A DNA stretch of 64,000 nucleotides from Oxyruncus cristatus (lineage: Eukaryota; Chordata; Aves; Passeriformes; Cotingidae): the NCBI GenBank assembly GCA_013399855.1, contig VXAY01007414.1, forward strand, positions 1,321,377-1,385,376, in the 5' to 3' direction. Below, one piece after another: positions 24,039-39,500 of this stretch; position 1 is the stretch's first letter, and each line of letters opens with the position of its first letter. The position numbers were made by a program, and so were the translations under genes. Below the pieces are notes generated by a model. The model did not search any database. It saw only the letters and a list, made by a program, of their open reading frames with translations, and was not told where the DNA came from.

Positions 24039-27000
24039 CCAAGCCCTAAACTGCTTGCTGCCACCAAAGCTGGTTGGGTTTGGTGGTGGGGTTTTGCATC
24101 CTGACAAGCCGCAGAGACAGAGTGGGCTGCATTTTGGCAGTGGGTAAGACAGTATTCTCCACAGATCCTGTACTTCTCAAGAGGACAGGCTTGACGCAGG
24201 TTGACAATTAGGTCTTTTTAGAACTAAACTAAACTGTTAAGCCACCCTGATCACACACAGAGGATAGAAATCACCCGAGGCTGTAAAATTAGCTGCTTCC
24301 AGCCTGCCGCTCCAAGGCAGAGTGATGGGCGGAAACTCGCAGGAATGAACAGACTGGACGTCCATCCTGTAGGGCTAGGGGTAAGAGAGGACTGCCAGTC
24401 ACCCTCCAAAAGGACCGGTGCTGATTTACTCCACAAGGAAGGCAGAGAGAAAGAAATAAAACTCTGTAAGTTTGTTCAGCTCCTGGACAACACATTGTCC
24501 GTTATTCTGGGTGGACTGTAGCGTGGCAAAATAATTCTTCACCAAAAATTAAACAAGGAGCTTGTGTTTCTGAATATGAGCAGAATGCATGAAATGGCTT
24601 TAAAATACTTACAAAATGATGACTATATAATGTTTTAAAAAGCATTTGGAAAACTGAGTAAATAGAATATATAGAAGCACTACACTACTGTATAAATAAA
24701 TAGAAACTGGAGCATTCAAAGGAGAGTGTGAGGTCCTGCCTGCATTTTTTGAAGCATCCTACAGGCTCCTATGGCAGGGATATTCTCTGTTAATTCTGCA
24801 GGGAGGTTTATTTCCTGCAAAATTCCGTAACGCAAGGATAACAAAAGTGTTTCAAAAATATATCACGAGTAGGGAACAGCTCTGCTCAGAGTCTGAGACA
24901 TATATGCACAAAAAATATATGGAATCAAGGGTTTGTCGAAAGTAAGTGAAAGTAAAGTAACTCTACCAGGGTCAAGAGACATTGTCTTTCATTCACTATC
25001 CTAAACTGATGTTTTCTTTTAGAAGAGCTTTAGCTGGAATGTGCCTGAGACGTTTTAAGCAGAAGGACAGGGATCAAGATAAGATTAACTAAGATGATGA
25101 AAACCTTGAAGTACACATTAGTCCATGTGCCTTTATGTATAGAAAAGAGTGGATTATTCATGTAGGACCTATTGTTCAACAGGCATTAATGATTGTTAGC
25201 ATTCACACAAAGTTCATTAAGTCAGTTGCATTTCATGGCTAGTGACCGATCTGCTACTTTTCTATGTCTTTATAGAAATAATTTGGAAAATACTTGAAAG
25301 TGTCCTATAGATTTCTTCCTCTTTATGAGCTGCTAAGACTACAAAGAAATCACTACATATTCTGAGGGTGAGTTAAGAGAGAACAAGGATTTTTTGTCTA
25401 ATGAAAGAGTTTTATATGCTCTTTGTCTTGCTGCTACTGTGAGAGTTGTAGTTTAAAAACAGAAATAAACACAGCTGTCTTTAGTCATAATGTTTAGGAA
25501 GCAAGTTGCCTTACTACAAAGAGATGAAAAGAGGGGGGAAAAAACCCAAGACCTGTAGTTTTAACGAGCTCCCAGTTCTAAAATTCTGAAAAAAAACCCC
25601 CCATGTGGTTAAGTTTTTAAATGGTAGTTTTAAACTCACTATAGTTTTTTGTACATCCACTGAAGACAAGGATATTTCTGGAGTGGTTATGAGTTAGTTT
25701 GCAGAATTCTATGAAAATTACAAGGATTTGGCTGCATATGTAGTTGTAAATGGAAACTATTTTGTTAGTCTGATTCTAGTATGGGAAATTACTTTCTCAG
25801 ACATATGCTTGTTATTTTTAATGGATTTCAGTTTGTTTAATCTGCTTTGTAAACTAAACTATTGTGAAATGGTGCAAGAGAAATATTTATTTTCAGATTC
25901 ATAGCCTGTTTTACAACATCCCCTGCTGTATTTTTCTTCCTCCATCTTATTTGGATAAAGTGCCAGAGGCAAAATCTGCTTGCTAAACTCAACACATGAG
26001 TAATCATGTGGACATCAGAGTATTCAGATGGACACTTATTAACCACAATTATCTAAGGAGAATAAATACCCTGTGCATATAACTGAAACCCACAGAAAAT
26101 GTGCTGGCACACCATGTATGGCAATTTGCTGTATAATGCTTAGTGTGTTAAGAGCACTCACCAATCCTCATTTTCTATCTGGTGCTTCACAGTCTTTAAT
26201 ATTCTTTTACAAATGGAAAGCAGTCTGCTTTCCTCACACTACAAGTGGCTGTTTAAATGACATCAGTAACATACCCCAACTTACAGCAAAACATTATTGA
26301 TGTTTTTGCCAAGCCCTAAAATGACAACACACCGAACATAAAGTGGGACATTTTAATACAGAGAAAAAGAGTGTCCAGCATTAACTCAGCTCCCTCATTG
26401 TTTCTGAGTATCCTGGAGCTTATTTTGGATATTGCTGCAGTATCTGTGGATGCTCTAGAAGATGCTGTGGTCCACGCTCAGGTGTTTCCTCTCTCAGCTG
26501 GCACCATCACCAGCACTGTTGCCCATTTCAGGATACCACTCAGAGAAGCTATTTCTCCTCCCAAGAACAGGCTTTCCTGTTGAAACAAATGTTGATAATT
26601 TCAAAGCTATCAGGCAGCTACTGAAATCAGTCTGAAAAATGCCATGTCAACTAAAACACAGTGCAGTGACAGATGTGAAGCTCAAAATACCAGTTTGACA
26701 ATTTTCTGAAAAGTCAGGCCCCACTCAGAGATGTATTGCAGGTTCAGTCTCTGGAGGTCTGGGCACAGACGTGGGTCAGTGAGCAAGAAAAGCATTATGT
26801 GGGAACAGCCAATGTCTGGAGCGAGGCCAGGCTGGACCATCTCACTGCTCCCTGAAATACAACCCTGCGGAGGCTGAAGCACCACAGGGTTTGAGCAGCC
26901 CTGTTGTCCCTGCCATGATGCAGCAGGGCATCTCCAGAGAATTGCCTTGTGGAGGGATGAACCACTACTGTGCACTTAAAAAACCACAGGAGATTCAAGC

Positions 27001-28114
27001 ACAAAGTCAGAGCATTCTACCCTCCATCACTTCTACCCATGGCATGCTATAAGGTGTGTTTCCAGCATACGTGCAATAAAAAACCATGGGCACTCTGCCC
27101 CTGGCTCCTGAGTTACTATCTGATTTCATTACAAGTATTTACCTGAGGGGGTTATCTTCTGTTTCTGCCTCTGAAATACCCCCTTTCATTACACATCCCT
27201 CTCAAGCACTATCTGACCCCTCCTTGCTGTTTCACCCCTACTGTGATTCTCACTTGCATATCTTTCCTGCAAATCAATGTGACAAACTGCTGTGACTGGA
27301 CATCAGCTTTTTTCCACTGAAAAAAAATTACCCTTTTTTAGTTTCAATTTTTTATTATTCTGTTTTAAACAATGGTCAAGCCACTACTCTCTACCCAAAC
27401 CATGCAACATTTGTTTCTTGTGTTTCTTTTTTCCCTAGTATACATCCTTAAAAGTGCTGGAGCTTGAATCCCATAGCACATTCTCAGATTTTCAGTGTCT
27501 TTCCAGAAAGGTGTGATTAAAAATAGACAAAGGAATTGCTTTGCAGACCTCAGCATCTTCAGGCTATTTTCTCCCACTAATTGCTGAAGCTGACCACTAA
27601 AGCCAGGTTTACTGCCTGATGGGCCATTCCAGTGTTTGAAAAAAAGTCGCTTAGAAAAATGCAGTGGCCAGCTTAACAGAATCATTCTGTTAGACCTATG
27701 TAAAGTCACCCTACCAATAAATTTAATGAGAATGAACTCAACAGCTTTCTACTGATGTAAAAGGCTTGTATTTCCAGACAGAGAAGGGGACTTTGTTATA
27801 ACACACTACTGGCAAGTGTCTGCTTTTGTCTGTCATTTTCCTTCTCCGGACTCTGATTTTATTATCATATTGCTGTAATGAAAAGCACAAATCATCTGGA
27901 CAGCAATGGCAAGCAGCTGTATCTCACTGCTGTGATGTCAGCAAATGACTATATTTCAAGGTTTTGTCATTATATAACTTTTGTGAAAAATACAGACTAG
28001 TTTGACGACTAGCATGCAAATAAACAGGAGCTGGCTACACAGGTTTCCTCTGAGTCACGTCACACAGATATTTCAGGACTGTCTTTGCCTGTGCCCTTCA
28101 ACCCTGACTGGCTG

Positions 28115-28144
28115 CAGCAGCTCCCTGTGCAGCAGCTCCCTATG
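28115..28144. repeat. Tandem duplication, 15-bp unit, two copies
   Basis: cagcagctccctgtg is followed directly by cagcagctccctatg, with one mismatch. Confidence 0.85.
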
Positions 28145-30540
28145 GAGCCTTCTGAGATCCTCCATGAGGACAGGGCCCAGGGCTTGGGATTTCCCCAAGG
28201 GAAAAATCAAACATTACAACACGCCAGGGAAAGTTGTGTTTTCCCTGTAGCTTCACACACTGTGAACAAGTGTTTCTTTACAATTCGATTGCTTTGTGCG
28301 TTGATCTCTCTCACCTGAGAGCAGGAAAATATGCTTTCTGAATTGCACACATTTATTGCAACTTGTATGCAAAATTCCCATAGTAGAAATAGTGCTGTGA
28401 TATTGTTGCTTTTCTTCAGGTTCAATACCCTCTTCTTGAAATTAAGAAGACACTGGTCTGGGGCACTAACTCGGCATTGTTTCCACTTTCTGTTGATATT
28501 CAAATTGCATCCCAACAAACTAAGCCCACTCATGTACTAAGAAACAGCTGTGAGCAAATCTTTTTTGGGTCTTTGTGTGAAATGTCACAGGATGGAGATG
28601 AATCTGGAGAAACTGAGTGACCTAGCTTTAAAAGGCAGCTAAACTTATTAATGTCTTTAGATGAAACATTCTAGAAAGAGCCAGTGATTGAGTTATGACA
28701 CGTCATATCTGGAAAACTGACCCCAATTTCTGGTTACTGACCCTCATCTTACCTGCTACTGCTGTAGAAAGCTCAAGTAGCTGTGCAAAGGCAAGTGTGA
28801 ACACACAGGCTCTGCCAAAGGTAATGATACATTTCTACCAATAAAAAGAATTACATGAGGAAAAACTGATGGGTTTTGTTTTGGAAAATTTTGCAAGTAA
28901 TCGTTTCATTAAAAAAAAATCAATCCATAGCTATACAAAAAAAGTCAGGGTGATTATTCACTGCGAACCCTTCCTAATCACACTATTACGAAAATGGTAT
29001 TTTGGGCTGAGACTTTTTCCTCTTCTAAGCTGTTATTGGTGCCTGTAAGAAGGGCATTACTGGTTGTCTTCCTGTGCTACTTCAACAGTAAGGTGGAGTC
29101 AGAGGGACATGAAGAAATTCTCACCAATGGAGAGAATGTAGGGTAAGAAATTGTGAGAAAGGGCAACATAAAACACTCTACTTTCTCACCAGAAGGTGTA
29201 TTAAGCTTATTTCAGGGGCTCTGTGTGTCCCCAAGGGAGGTACAACCCTGCCAGCAACAGCTGCCTGACCTGTGCTTTCCTTCAAGGAGGTATCTTGGGT
29301 AATCATTGCAAAACTATGTTGTTCTTATGGTTTATAAAGCAAAAACCTCTCTCTATCCAGTTATTCATGACATGGTAGGAAGTCTAAGTGGTGTTTTTTG
29401 TGAAAAAGTGACAGTGATATTTGCACATTTAATGGTTTTAACAACAATTAGCATTTGAAGTCTGTGTATCTCAAAACACCAGTATGACTCTTAATGTGTA
29501 GATAGGTAAACAGAAATGCTACTGTGGCCAGTGCAGCACTGCAAGCTAGAGGCTTGTTTTGGACTGAAGCATGGGGCAAAACCAGCTAGATCTAATCACC
29601 AATAAAGTCTCAAAATCTGCAACCCCACCTTGAAACATAAGAGATTTTGAGGCACATGTCCTCACTATGGCCAGTCTGTAGGAGCCTACTAGGTGGTGTT
29701 CTGGGCATGCCTTGAAAGATCTACATATTGGTGTTGCTAATCAGATGAGTCTTTAGCTCAGTCTAGTCCTTTCTGGACAACAAACTGGATTTCTTACCAT
29801 CTCATTCCATAGACTCCTCCCAGATTTCCTTTAAATACAGAAGTCAGACAGGGTTCAGCACATGCTCATGGAGACACTGATCTGTCTTCTATTCTCAGGC
29901 ATTCACAGTCAGAGGCAGGGCAATGACATTTCATTCTCTCCTCTGCTTCAATGGTTTCAATCTCATACCTCAAGGAAAACCACCTTGCACTATAATATTT
30001 TTAGGTGCTTATTGTTGGACCCTGCTTCTTTTATTTTTTTTTTTTCCTGCAAAAAAATATAGGGGTTTTGAGTAAAAGGTGGATAGTGGAGCTCTCTCCA
30101 GAGAAGTATATTTATCCTAGGAGGAGATACACTTTCTTCTAGCTCAGAGTGACTCATATGACTGTGAGCATTTCCTAAAAATAATTACCAAATGCTTATA
30201 AAAGTAAAGCTTTGTCTTTTCATTCACATGTTATTTTAATGTATATATAAATACACACATACACCACTTGTTGCATATCTACAGCTTACACTGTATTGAA
30301 TATATACATATATTGACAGCCTCCTCATATTTGCATACCCATGTACCCATGTCACCTTTGGAGTACAACAAATAGAAATAGTAGCAATATTGATTATAGA
30401 GCAGTACTACACACTTGATTCTAACCAATATAAACATGTTACATGTGAACAGTGTTACCTGAGAGGCAGCTGCTACACCATGCTATCAGCAGTGTTTCTG
30501 CCAAATTCCAAAGCTGTTACAGGGTTGGTGTGCTCTGAGG

Positions 30541-33500
30541 GGAGGCATTAAATTAAAAAAGAATTAAAAATTAATTTTAAAAATTTAGAAAATTTTTGCA
30601 TTAAATACAGATCATTAATGTTCAAAATTTCATCGAATATTTAAGTCATTATTTCAAAAAAAGTTTGAGAAAATGCAATTAAATCTGATTCCATTTTGAG
30701 CAGAGCAAATGACATGTGTTTTCTTGTTGGTTCTTATCTAAGTACAAGGAGTATTGAGTTTCTGAGTTCCTGAATGTTGTACAGCTATTCTAGTGTCTAT
30801 TTGTGCATTCATTATATTCACTGCAAAACTTCTTGCCTTTAGAATACAGAAGATCAAGTATCCAATGCTAGATTCTACCCCAGTGGGGTTAGTGGAAACT
30901 TTGCCATTGGCTTAGTTGGAAGCAGAATTAAACTTTTATGTGTTGCACTACCTTGTTTGTGAATGACTAATTATCAATTTGCTTTAGCACCTCTTTCAAA
31001 GCTTATTGAAGACAATGAAAATCTTTTTTCATGCAAACAAATCTTTCATCACAATATTTTAAGGGTCTATGAAACTATCATCATCCTGAATATCACCAGT
31101 ACTTTGCAAAGATCCCCTGGGGAAGCTTTGGGAAGCAAAAAATGCAAGTGTGAAGAGAATGGCAGGCAAACACACAGCTGTGTCTTTGAGGCATGTGTAT
31201 CTCCCGGAGGTTTGACTGAAAAGGACCAGTCAGAAGCAAAGACAGATGGAAACACAAGACTAGTTCACAACACAAGTCTTCAGACTCAGAGACATAAATA
31301 GTTCATTTATGTATCATCTGTGCCCTAATGCAGTTGCTTTTTAGGTGTGTGAAGATTGTTGTTGCTATCTGGATTGAAGAAGAATTAGATTACAGACCGT
31401 AAGCACAAATCCATAAAACCCAAAAACAATGTAACTTCTGTGATTGATTAATAAATAAATAAGTAAATAAAAAGTTACAATAGTATGCTGTTTTCTGTGT
31501 GTTCCTGTAATACCACAGAATCTGAACATCTTCCAGTGATGAGTGCATTGAGTGCATTGAGTTTTTTCTTTCAAATTTGTTGTGCATGTTTTGCTTTCTC
31601 CCCTGTTAGCATTCAAGGTCTCTGTGTGTGTATCTGTGAAATGTTGTGCCCTGTATTGGTAGGGACTCTACCTGACTGGGAATTTAACCTCCTTACCACT
31701 CTATGCCAAATTTAGACAAACCAGTTGAAGAAATACCCTAACTGATATTCTTCATGACTGCATATTTTTAGACATGTCCACAGGAAAGCTCAATCTTTAG
31801 CTTTAAAGTAAGAAAATGAAGATTTATGCCCCTCCCCATTGAGTTTTTAGGGTACCCCTTCAGAGACGGTTTCAAACAGTGCAAATACTATGAATATTTT
31901 TGGGTTTTGGATTTGGTGAAGCATAAAGCATCATTTATGTGTTAAACAGATACAGACACTGCAATTCTCCCCAAGAGAGCTCCTGTTACACTTAGTTTGT
32001 TTCAAACAAAATTTTAGTGTCCTCTCTTTCTGATGGTCACAGCTCAAAAAAGTAAAGTATCTGTTTTTAATATCTTAAAGGCAGAAAAGAACTGTCCTTT
32101 AGTGAAAGCAGATGGGAAAGCCTGGGATTCCAGGCAATTACACACACATAGTGATCCAGGAATAGAGCAGCTGATGATTTTAAGCTCTTTCAGCCTGCTG
32201 GAATGGATGAGTCCTCTTTAAGGATAGACTCAGAGGAGTAATATTTTTCAAATTGATGGACTATAACCCTTGACAGTCACTTAAAAAGAATATGAACTTC
32301 TGGAAAACATAGTATGAAGGCAATACCTTGTGGTATTGATTAATTTTCCATTCACAGTGTGCCTGTGATGTCCCAACATTGTAATCGGGCACACTCACAG
32401 AGCGCAGACCCAAACAGCCCATATCTTGCCTCCATCACGCCCACTGAAATCTCTTTGAGACATGAAGTGATTTGCAGCCTCACCAGCAGAAAACGACTTG
32501 TGTTACCACTGCATGATTGCATCTATTAGAGGTAATTATAATAATTAACCACCAAGCACAGCAGGTAAGAAAGGGGGAAATACTGGGAAGCGCAACGGAC
32601 ATGTGAGATCCAAGTCGCCTTTGCAGCCTTCTAACACAAAGTTGTCATGGACTGTATAGTTTGTTTAAATTACAGCAGACCAAGAGTGCTCTGAGGTGTA
32701 GAGTGCTGTGGACTGCCCGTGAGCAGCACAGAGTCCCTGTGTTCTCTGTATCAAGCAGCCCATTCTCGTCCAAGGTAATGTCCATACACAGAGATCCAAC
32801 CTTATGTCTTATGGCATAGGCACACTGGGTTTGTACTAAGTGATTCTTGTTCTGAAGGGGGATAGAGATATTTTACTTCCGTGCTCCAGGTCTGCTAGTA
32901 TGGGCAGGAACTCAAGTGAGAGTGTTCCAAATCTGGTTTCTGTGTACATTTCTAGGAGCTTGGCAGAGTTGCCTGTAAAATCAGAGGTCTAGGCACTATG
33001 ACTACATTCCTTAATCCTACAGAAGCATTTGAGGGTTGCCAACAAAAGGGTTGTTATTCCAGACTATTATTCAGAAGATGCTGAAATCATAGGTCAGAAT
33101 TGTAAGTCAATGTATCGAAGATTCCTGCTGGATTTGCAAGAAAGCAGTTTCCTGAAAGAAAGATCATTGGTTTCCATACAAGAGTTTAGATCTGTTTTTT
33201 GTGTCCCTCCTTCTCCAAACAGTTGCCAAAGTCTATCAGCAGTAGGGTGAGGATGAGCTGGGATGAAATGAAACACCTTTTTAGATGTAAGGGCATTTTA
33301 AGGTTTCTGGTTCTTCTTAATTTTAAATAAATTGAAATAAGCCATTTTAATAAAAAGTAATAATTTCATTCAGGAATAGCCAGGATAATCACATAAGGGT
33401 TTTTCCCACCAACAGCTCTAAAAGTCAAGATGAAATTCTGAAACAACAACAGGTTGCTAACAAATCTGCAACTGACAATAACGTGGTGTGAACAGATGTG

Positions 33501-36500
33501 CTGTATATATCTAAACCTAAATCTAAGATCTGAATCCTGCTTCATTTCCTCTTTGCAGCTGTGTCCACTAGTTGTTTACCACACAGCTGGAAGGCTAGGG
33601 TAGACTGCATTCTTCATTCTTGAATCTTCATTCTTCATATTCTTTCATGGATTTCCATGTTTCCATGGACTTGCACTCAGCTATGACATATACTGTGCAC
33701 TTATGCAGTGCTAGCAGTGATGACAAAGATGTTTTCAGAAGTATCTGCCACGGAGCCTCTGATGACTATTTTAAATGTATCAGTGACCTGGTTTGCAGAA
33801 AAGCCTCAAAGCCAGCCATAACTTCACAACTTGGAGATGATAAACTTCAGCATTGCAACTCTTGTTCGTTGCAACTCTGTTATGAGGAAAGGAGCTCCTT
33901 AAACCAGCTTTCCCACCGAAGCCAGCACATAGGCTTGACTTGATTCCCTACAGAAATGCAGTCCATTAGGCACTGTACAATGGAGAGTCCTGGACTTTTT
34001 ATTGTTTGGAAGCAATCAAGAAGTCCACTCAACATAAAATGTAGTGCACAGCTACAGCAAACCACAATATGAAAGAGTGTGCTTGTTTGCTTCTCACAGT
34101 TTTGCTGTGACCTAAATATAATGGGCTAACTGGTCTGTACTGTGTGTAGGGCTCTGTTTCTTGTTAGAGGCAAGTCTACATTTGCTTTGTTAATCTCTTG
34201 CAGAAGTGCCTACTGAATCCGGAAGTTTATTTTCACTGAGGTCTCTGTCACACTTGTGTCTTTTTCCCAGTACAGGGAATTGCTCTGTTTCCCCATATGG
34301 CTCCCATATTTCTGGAGTATATTTTTGTCTGTAGATACATAAATATATATGTTCTCCTACCCTGCCCCTCATTAAAGTAAACATGTGTACCATAAATTCT
34401 CTTTGTCATCTAGCCAAAGTTTTCTTGGTACCTATGTCAAATGCAAAGAACATTCTGCTGTTCTCTGAACACTTCCTACAGTGCAGCTCTGCTGCTGTGT
34501 CCATGCTCAGTTGTTTAAAATACCTGCTGGGAAAATGCTCATGTCCCTTAATAATTTTCAGAGAAATTGAACATCCTAACAAAAATCACTACACTTGATT
34601 GCGTGAAACAGTCAATAAGAAGCAACAAGAAGTTTCATTTCTTTCAGGATTTTCTTCCTTCATTTCTTTTTCTTCTCCTACATGAAAGCTGCAGAAAGTG
34701 ACTATTATGCTGTAATTAGACATCTGTGTCAGTGCTTTCTCAGAAACACAGGTAAGATTTCTCCTTTTTCCCAACAGCCTACTTAAAATGTTTTAGAAGA
34801 TTTGGTTTTAGAGGGGTCCTATACCTAAGGGCAATTTCAACCCACATCTGGCCAAAAAAGCTAAACCCCCATTGTTTTTCACCCCTTCTTCATGTGTAAA
34901 CACTATGGGGGGAATGGGGGGATGTTTATGTTTATGTAAAAACCAAGGCACCTAATTAATTAACTTGCACAAAATACACTGAGGGAAGATCTCATTAGAA
35001 TCAAGCAAATGATGTTTTGTGAGGTATTGGCAGCCTGTAAGTTTGGAACTGATTTATGTTAACATTAAAGTAAGCACATTTAATTAGCATTGATTTTAAA
35101 ATGGAAAATGGTCTCCCAGGATACTGTAGAGCAATTCCTTATGTCTTAATTTGTAACAGATACTGCTCCAAGAAACATATTTTAGAAGGGACCACCCTAT
35201 TTCAGGCAAAAGGAGATGTATAAACAGGAAAGAGGTAGAACATACCCTGTAAGGAGGAACTGTTAGGATAATCTTCCTAGATCTCAGGGAGAAGTCTCCT
35301 TGATCTGCCATCTTGCAGAAAATAAGTAAGGCTCTCCTTTTATATCTATTCATATTCCAGCTTTTAGATAATAGATGAAGGTCTCACTAACACTAAAGAT
35401 GTAATTGTGGTAATATCATGCTCCGATAAGCACTGAATGACCGGGTAGATTTACAGAACAGACTATGTGGCCCACATTCCATGCTTCATTTTCCTTTTAA
35501 TCATAAAACATTTCTTAAGCCAGAAATTGATTTTCATGTTCAGTTTTGCAACACCTCAACCCTTCTGTTTGGCACTTTTTCCTGGGACATCACCCAGTGC
35601 AAATGCACAGAGCTGCAAACCTGCTCATGAACAGAGGTGTAAGAAGTGAAGTAGTGCTCAGTACAACAAATGCCAGGGAAATCAAGCTGAAGGGACACAG
35701 GTGCTGGGAATAAGCAGAGCATCAGCATTTGAACTTAGGTGCATATACAACACTTTTTTTCTTTGCCTGTGTTTCTCTTATATTTTTATACAGTTGTTGG
35801 GCTAGACTGACAATGAGAAGAACTGACCTCTTGAAAACTGAAGTTTTTATTTTGAATTGGTGATAACTATTTAAACAAGACATATTTGTGTTCTCCATAT
35901 GTAGGACTGGATCTTTGGCAATCACCAGTCCTCTTAATACATGGGAGTTCAAAGGAGGACGCAGACACTGGCTGCATTAGGAGGACAAGGCTGCACAAAG
36001 TTTCCAGGCTGTGGTGAACACTTTGTCACATGAGCAGTCCTTGGGCTTCCATGGGATATAAACTTACTGGTCTAGAAACAGTGACCACATACAGCTCAGA
36101 GCTGCAGATCTCTTTGATATTTGTCTTATTTAAAAGCACTCATACAACCATGACACATGTCAGGATTAAGCCGTTAGATAGCATCACATATCTCTACATT
36201 GCTAAAAGGAAAAGATTTTATGGATAACAGAAGTGAAATACACACAGCTCTTTCCAAGGTAGCGAACACAAGGTTATCACACACATCCGCTGACAGTAAC
36301 AGATGGCAGCACTAATTGTTGTTCAGAAAGTTCATGTTGTTTTAATTTCCTCAAGGGCAGTGGATGGGCATGGACATGATGTGTTTCTATATTACCACAT
36401 TTGTGCACTGCTTAGGGAAGTGTTGCTGCTTCCCACCAAAGGTGGGGTGACCTCAAGGCTTCTGCTGTAAGGGGAGAAGAGGGCTAAGCTGAGAAAAAGG

Positions 36501-39500
36501 AGAACTTCACCCCTGGGGAGGGAGAGGGAGGGAGACAGGGATGAAGAGAGAGGAATAGTCCTGCACCATTCAGAGTAGTACGCTGTCAGTGTAACAAACA
36601 GATTCTTTTAATAGCAGAATATGAATGGAGCAAAATGCGAGCAAGATTTAGTAATGATGCTTGGTGTTTCCACGTCCGGTGGAGAGCAGCTACAATGGTA
36701 GAGATGCAAAGGGGTTGTCAAGGAAACAGACGTGTCTTGCTTCAGACACGCAGTGAAGCACATACTCCAGACATCCGTACAGCCTCATTACCACTGCATC
36801 TGAATACCTCACGGTCATTAGTAATGAATTTAACCCTCATAACACCCCTGTATTATAGTGGCCCTTTATAGATTGAGCCACCTGCCCAGTGATACCAGCA
36901 CTCCATGGTCAGACCCCGAAACCTAAACAAGAACACAGCATCTGCACCCATCATCCAGCCAGTGCTGTGATTTTGATATGGGTCAACAACAAAACACTTA
37001 GGGAGTAATGTAAATATAGCAAAACTCCGCTTCTGATACTAGCCACCAGACCATTGCCAGGGAATGGTTCCATGTTCATTTCTAAGGATATGAGACACTT
37101 TCTTCCCTGAATGTAGCACAGAAATATTGATGTAGTCTGGGACTCTGTACTTCAGAATTGAATAAAGGTAGAGTAAATATCTCTTTTTCATAAGCTGGTA
37201 ATTTTATTAAAAATTCAGTGGAAAGATGGACATAGGAAATGAGCAGACATTACCCACAAAAATCCAACATTTTATCAAGCTCTGCTCTTCTGCCTTCAAA
37301 CCAGCACAGGTCCTGTAAGCTTGGAAAAGAAGAAAGGGGCATAGCCTTCTCAGTTTAGGAAAGATGAAGGAATGGCTCAATTATAGGGGAACTGACCACC
37401 TGATATGCTCAGGCTATATTTTCCTTGCTCTGTATTTCAATTTTCTTTTCTAGTCTACCACATGACCAGCAAACTTTGTTCTCTTTAGAACAAAGAAACA
37501 ATTAAAACAATCATTAGTTCTCATTATTCTTATAGTAGAAATTGCTATGCTAAGACATGAATTTTTTTTTAGATTCCTAGTGAATAGAAAAGAGACAGGG
37601 TATGCTGTGGATGGCAGCAAATGCACTGAAAACACATGCCATGGTAATAGGCTTTCAGTCCTTTTTAAGAAATCTGGAAATAAGTAGAAAGAGCGCCAGA
37701 AAAAGCTAAATAATCATCCACAGTGGATAGAGCAGTCCACAGTGGTCTCAGGCTGTACAATGGGTTCAGAGTCAATCTGAGCTCTGAGTGCCAGAGCCTG
37801 TTCTGAAAACCTGCTCCAAAAGCTTGGCAACAGCCTTCCTTCAAAACAGGGTATTCTCTAAGCTGTGGCTCAATTGCACAAGGTGAGCTGTGACAAGAAG
37901 GAACGGTATGTCCTGTCCTGCTGGTCTGTGGCTGGTTTATCCAAGGTATTGCTTCCTTTAAGACTGTCTGGTCTGAGAAAATAGGTAACTGAGCATTGAT
38001 TCACTTACATGGTTGAAGATGACACTTTTGTCATTATTAATACAGACTTGGCTTCAATAGTCCTCAAAAAGGGAAATCTTGAAGATCTCTACTGCCTGCT
38101 TTTGTTTAAGGAACTTCTTCATATGCTCAGGAGAAATATTTACCTCAATTTTTCTCAAATATAAAATACAAACAAGCTGTAAAAAGACAAATCAAAATAA
38201 GTAAGTGTCAGGAGTACAGAATCCTATCCAATTTGCCTTTAGAAACACTTTTAAGTATTTCTGCCAATAGAGTTGAAGCCCAAAAACATTTTCAAGGTCT
38301 ATGATGTAGAAATTCCCAAATTTCTTCCTACACACTTTTTCTTTCAAAGAAAGCAACCAGCATATCCCTTTGTATCAAATAAAGTTAGGGGTTTAGCTGG
38401 AATCCGCAGAAAATGAGGGAAGGGAGTGACTGTGACCTTCTCTGTTTTCATTCTTACATCCTCTGCTCTGAGTATTTTCTTTTGTCAGATTAATTCAGTC
38501 TTTGAAGACTTCACTGTTGACCTCAGGGCACGTAAGGCATGTCAGCATGGATGGAACAGACTCAAGCCCCCCTAAAATGTACCTGAAACATAACATTTAC
38601 TTTTACAATGATTTGCTCATTCAAAAATAGGACAGGAGAAATACAAAAAATCTGTATTGCTCCAAACATTATACAAGGCAAGCGCCAGACTGTGTATTTG
38701 TCTCCTTTTGAAAAGGAGTGTATGGGGGATTAACATTCAATTACCACTTATCTAAATCTGTACAGAACTTTCTAACAAAAGGTTACAGTGAATATCAGCT
38801 GATACATATTGTGATACACTTAAGAAAATATAAAAGACAAACATTTGTAAAAGTAAGGACTGAAATGAAAATCTATCATTAACTGATTGCAAATCAGAAG
38901 CCCATGTAACTTGTAACAAAACAATTTGTGGCAAAGATTTGTCAAAAACACAGCTGTTTAATGCATAGCACCAACATCAAAAGACATCCTTTTCTTTGTG
39001 CCCCAAGAGCTCGCTCATCCCTCCCTCCCTATTTTTTTCCTCAAAGAAAAATGAGTTAACTATGAAGGCAAAAGATGACGACAGTAGACAAAGAGATTGT
39101 TGTAGCTACCTCAGCTACGCCTACAGTAATTTCTCTCATTTACCTGTGGCATCACCTGCATACAGCTGATGAGCCCATCTGTCTCCGAGCCAGCAATGCC
39201 TCCGATCTGGTGAGCAGCCATTTGTCAAAACTTTCCCCAGGGCTGGAAACCTGCCTTTTTCCTGCCCTTATCAACTACCTATTATTGCCACTTTTATGAC
39301 TGCTCAGCCGAGGCAGTGATAAATAAGACCTTGCCCAGCTCAGAGTTTTTCCCTGAACAAAAAAAGCCCTCTCTAGCAGACAAACCTGCTACTGGGAGCC
39401 TTGATGGCCACAGAAACACTTCTGTGGTAATGTGAACACAATCAGCATTCAGTGGCCCTGAAACTAGAAAAGTTTTTTCCTGGCTCTGTTTCTCAGCAGG

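Larger units (their letters stand above)
19536..30540. other. Intergenic stretch, no recognised gene
   Basis: I see no supported exon, RNA gene or full-length repeat. It holds small tandem duplications: a 14-bp unit twice at 22906-22933, a 17-bp unit twice at 24001-24034 and a 15-bp unit twice at 28115-28144. Decayed transposons below my recognition limit are likely. Confidence 0.5.
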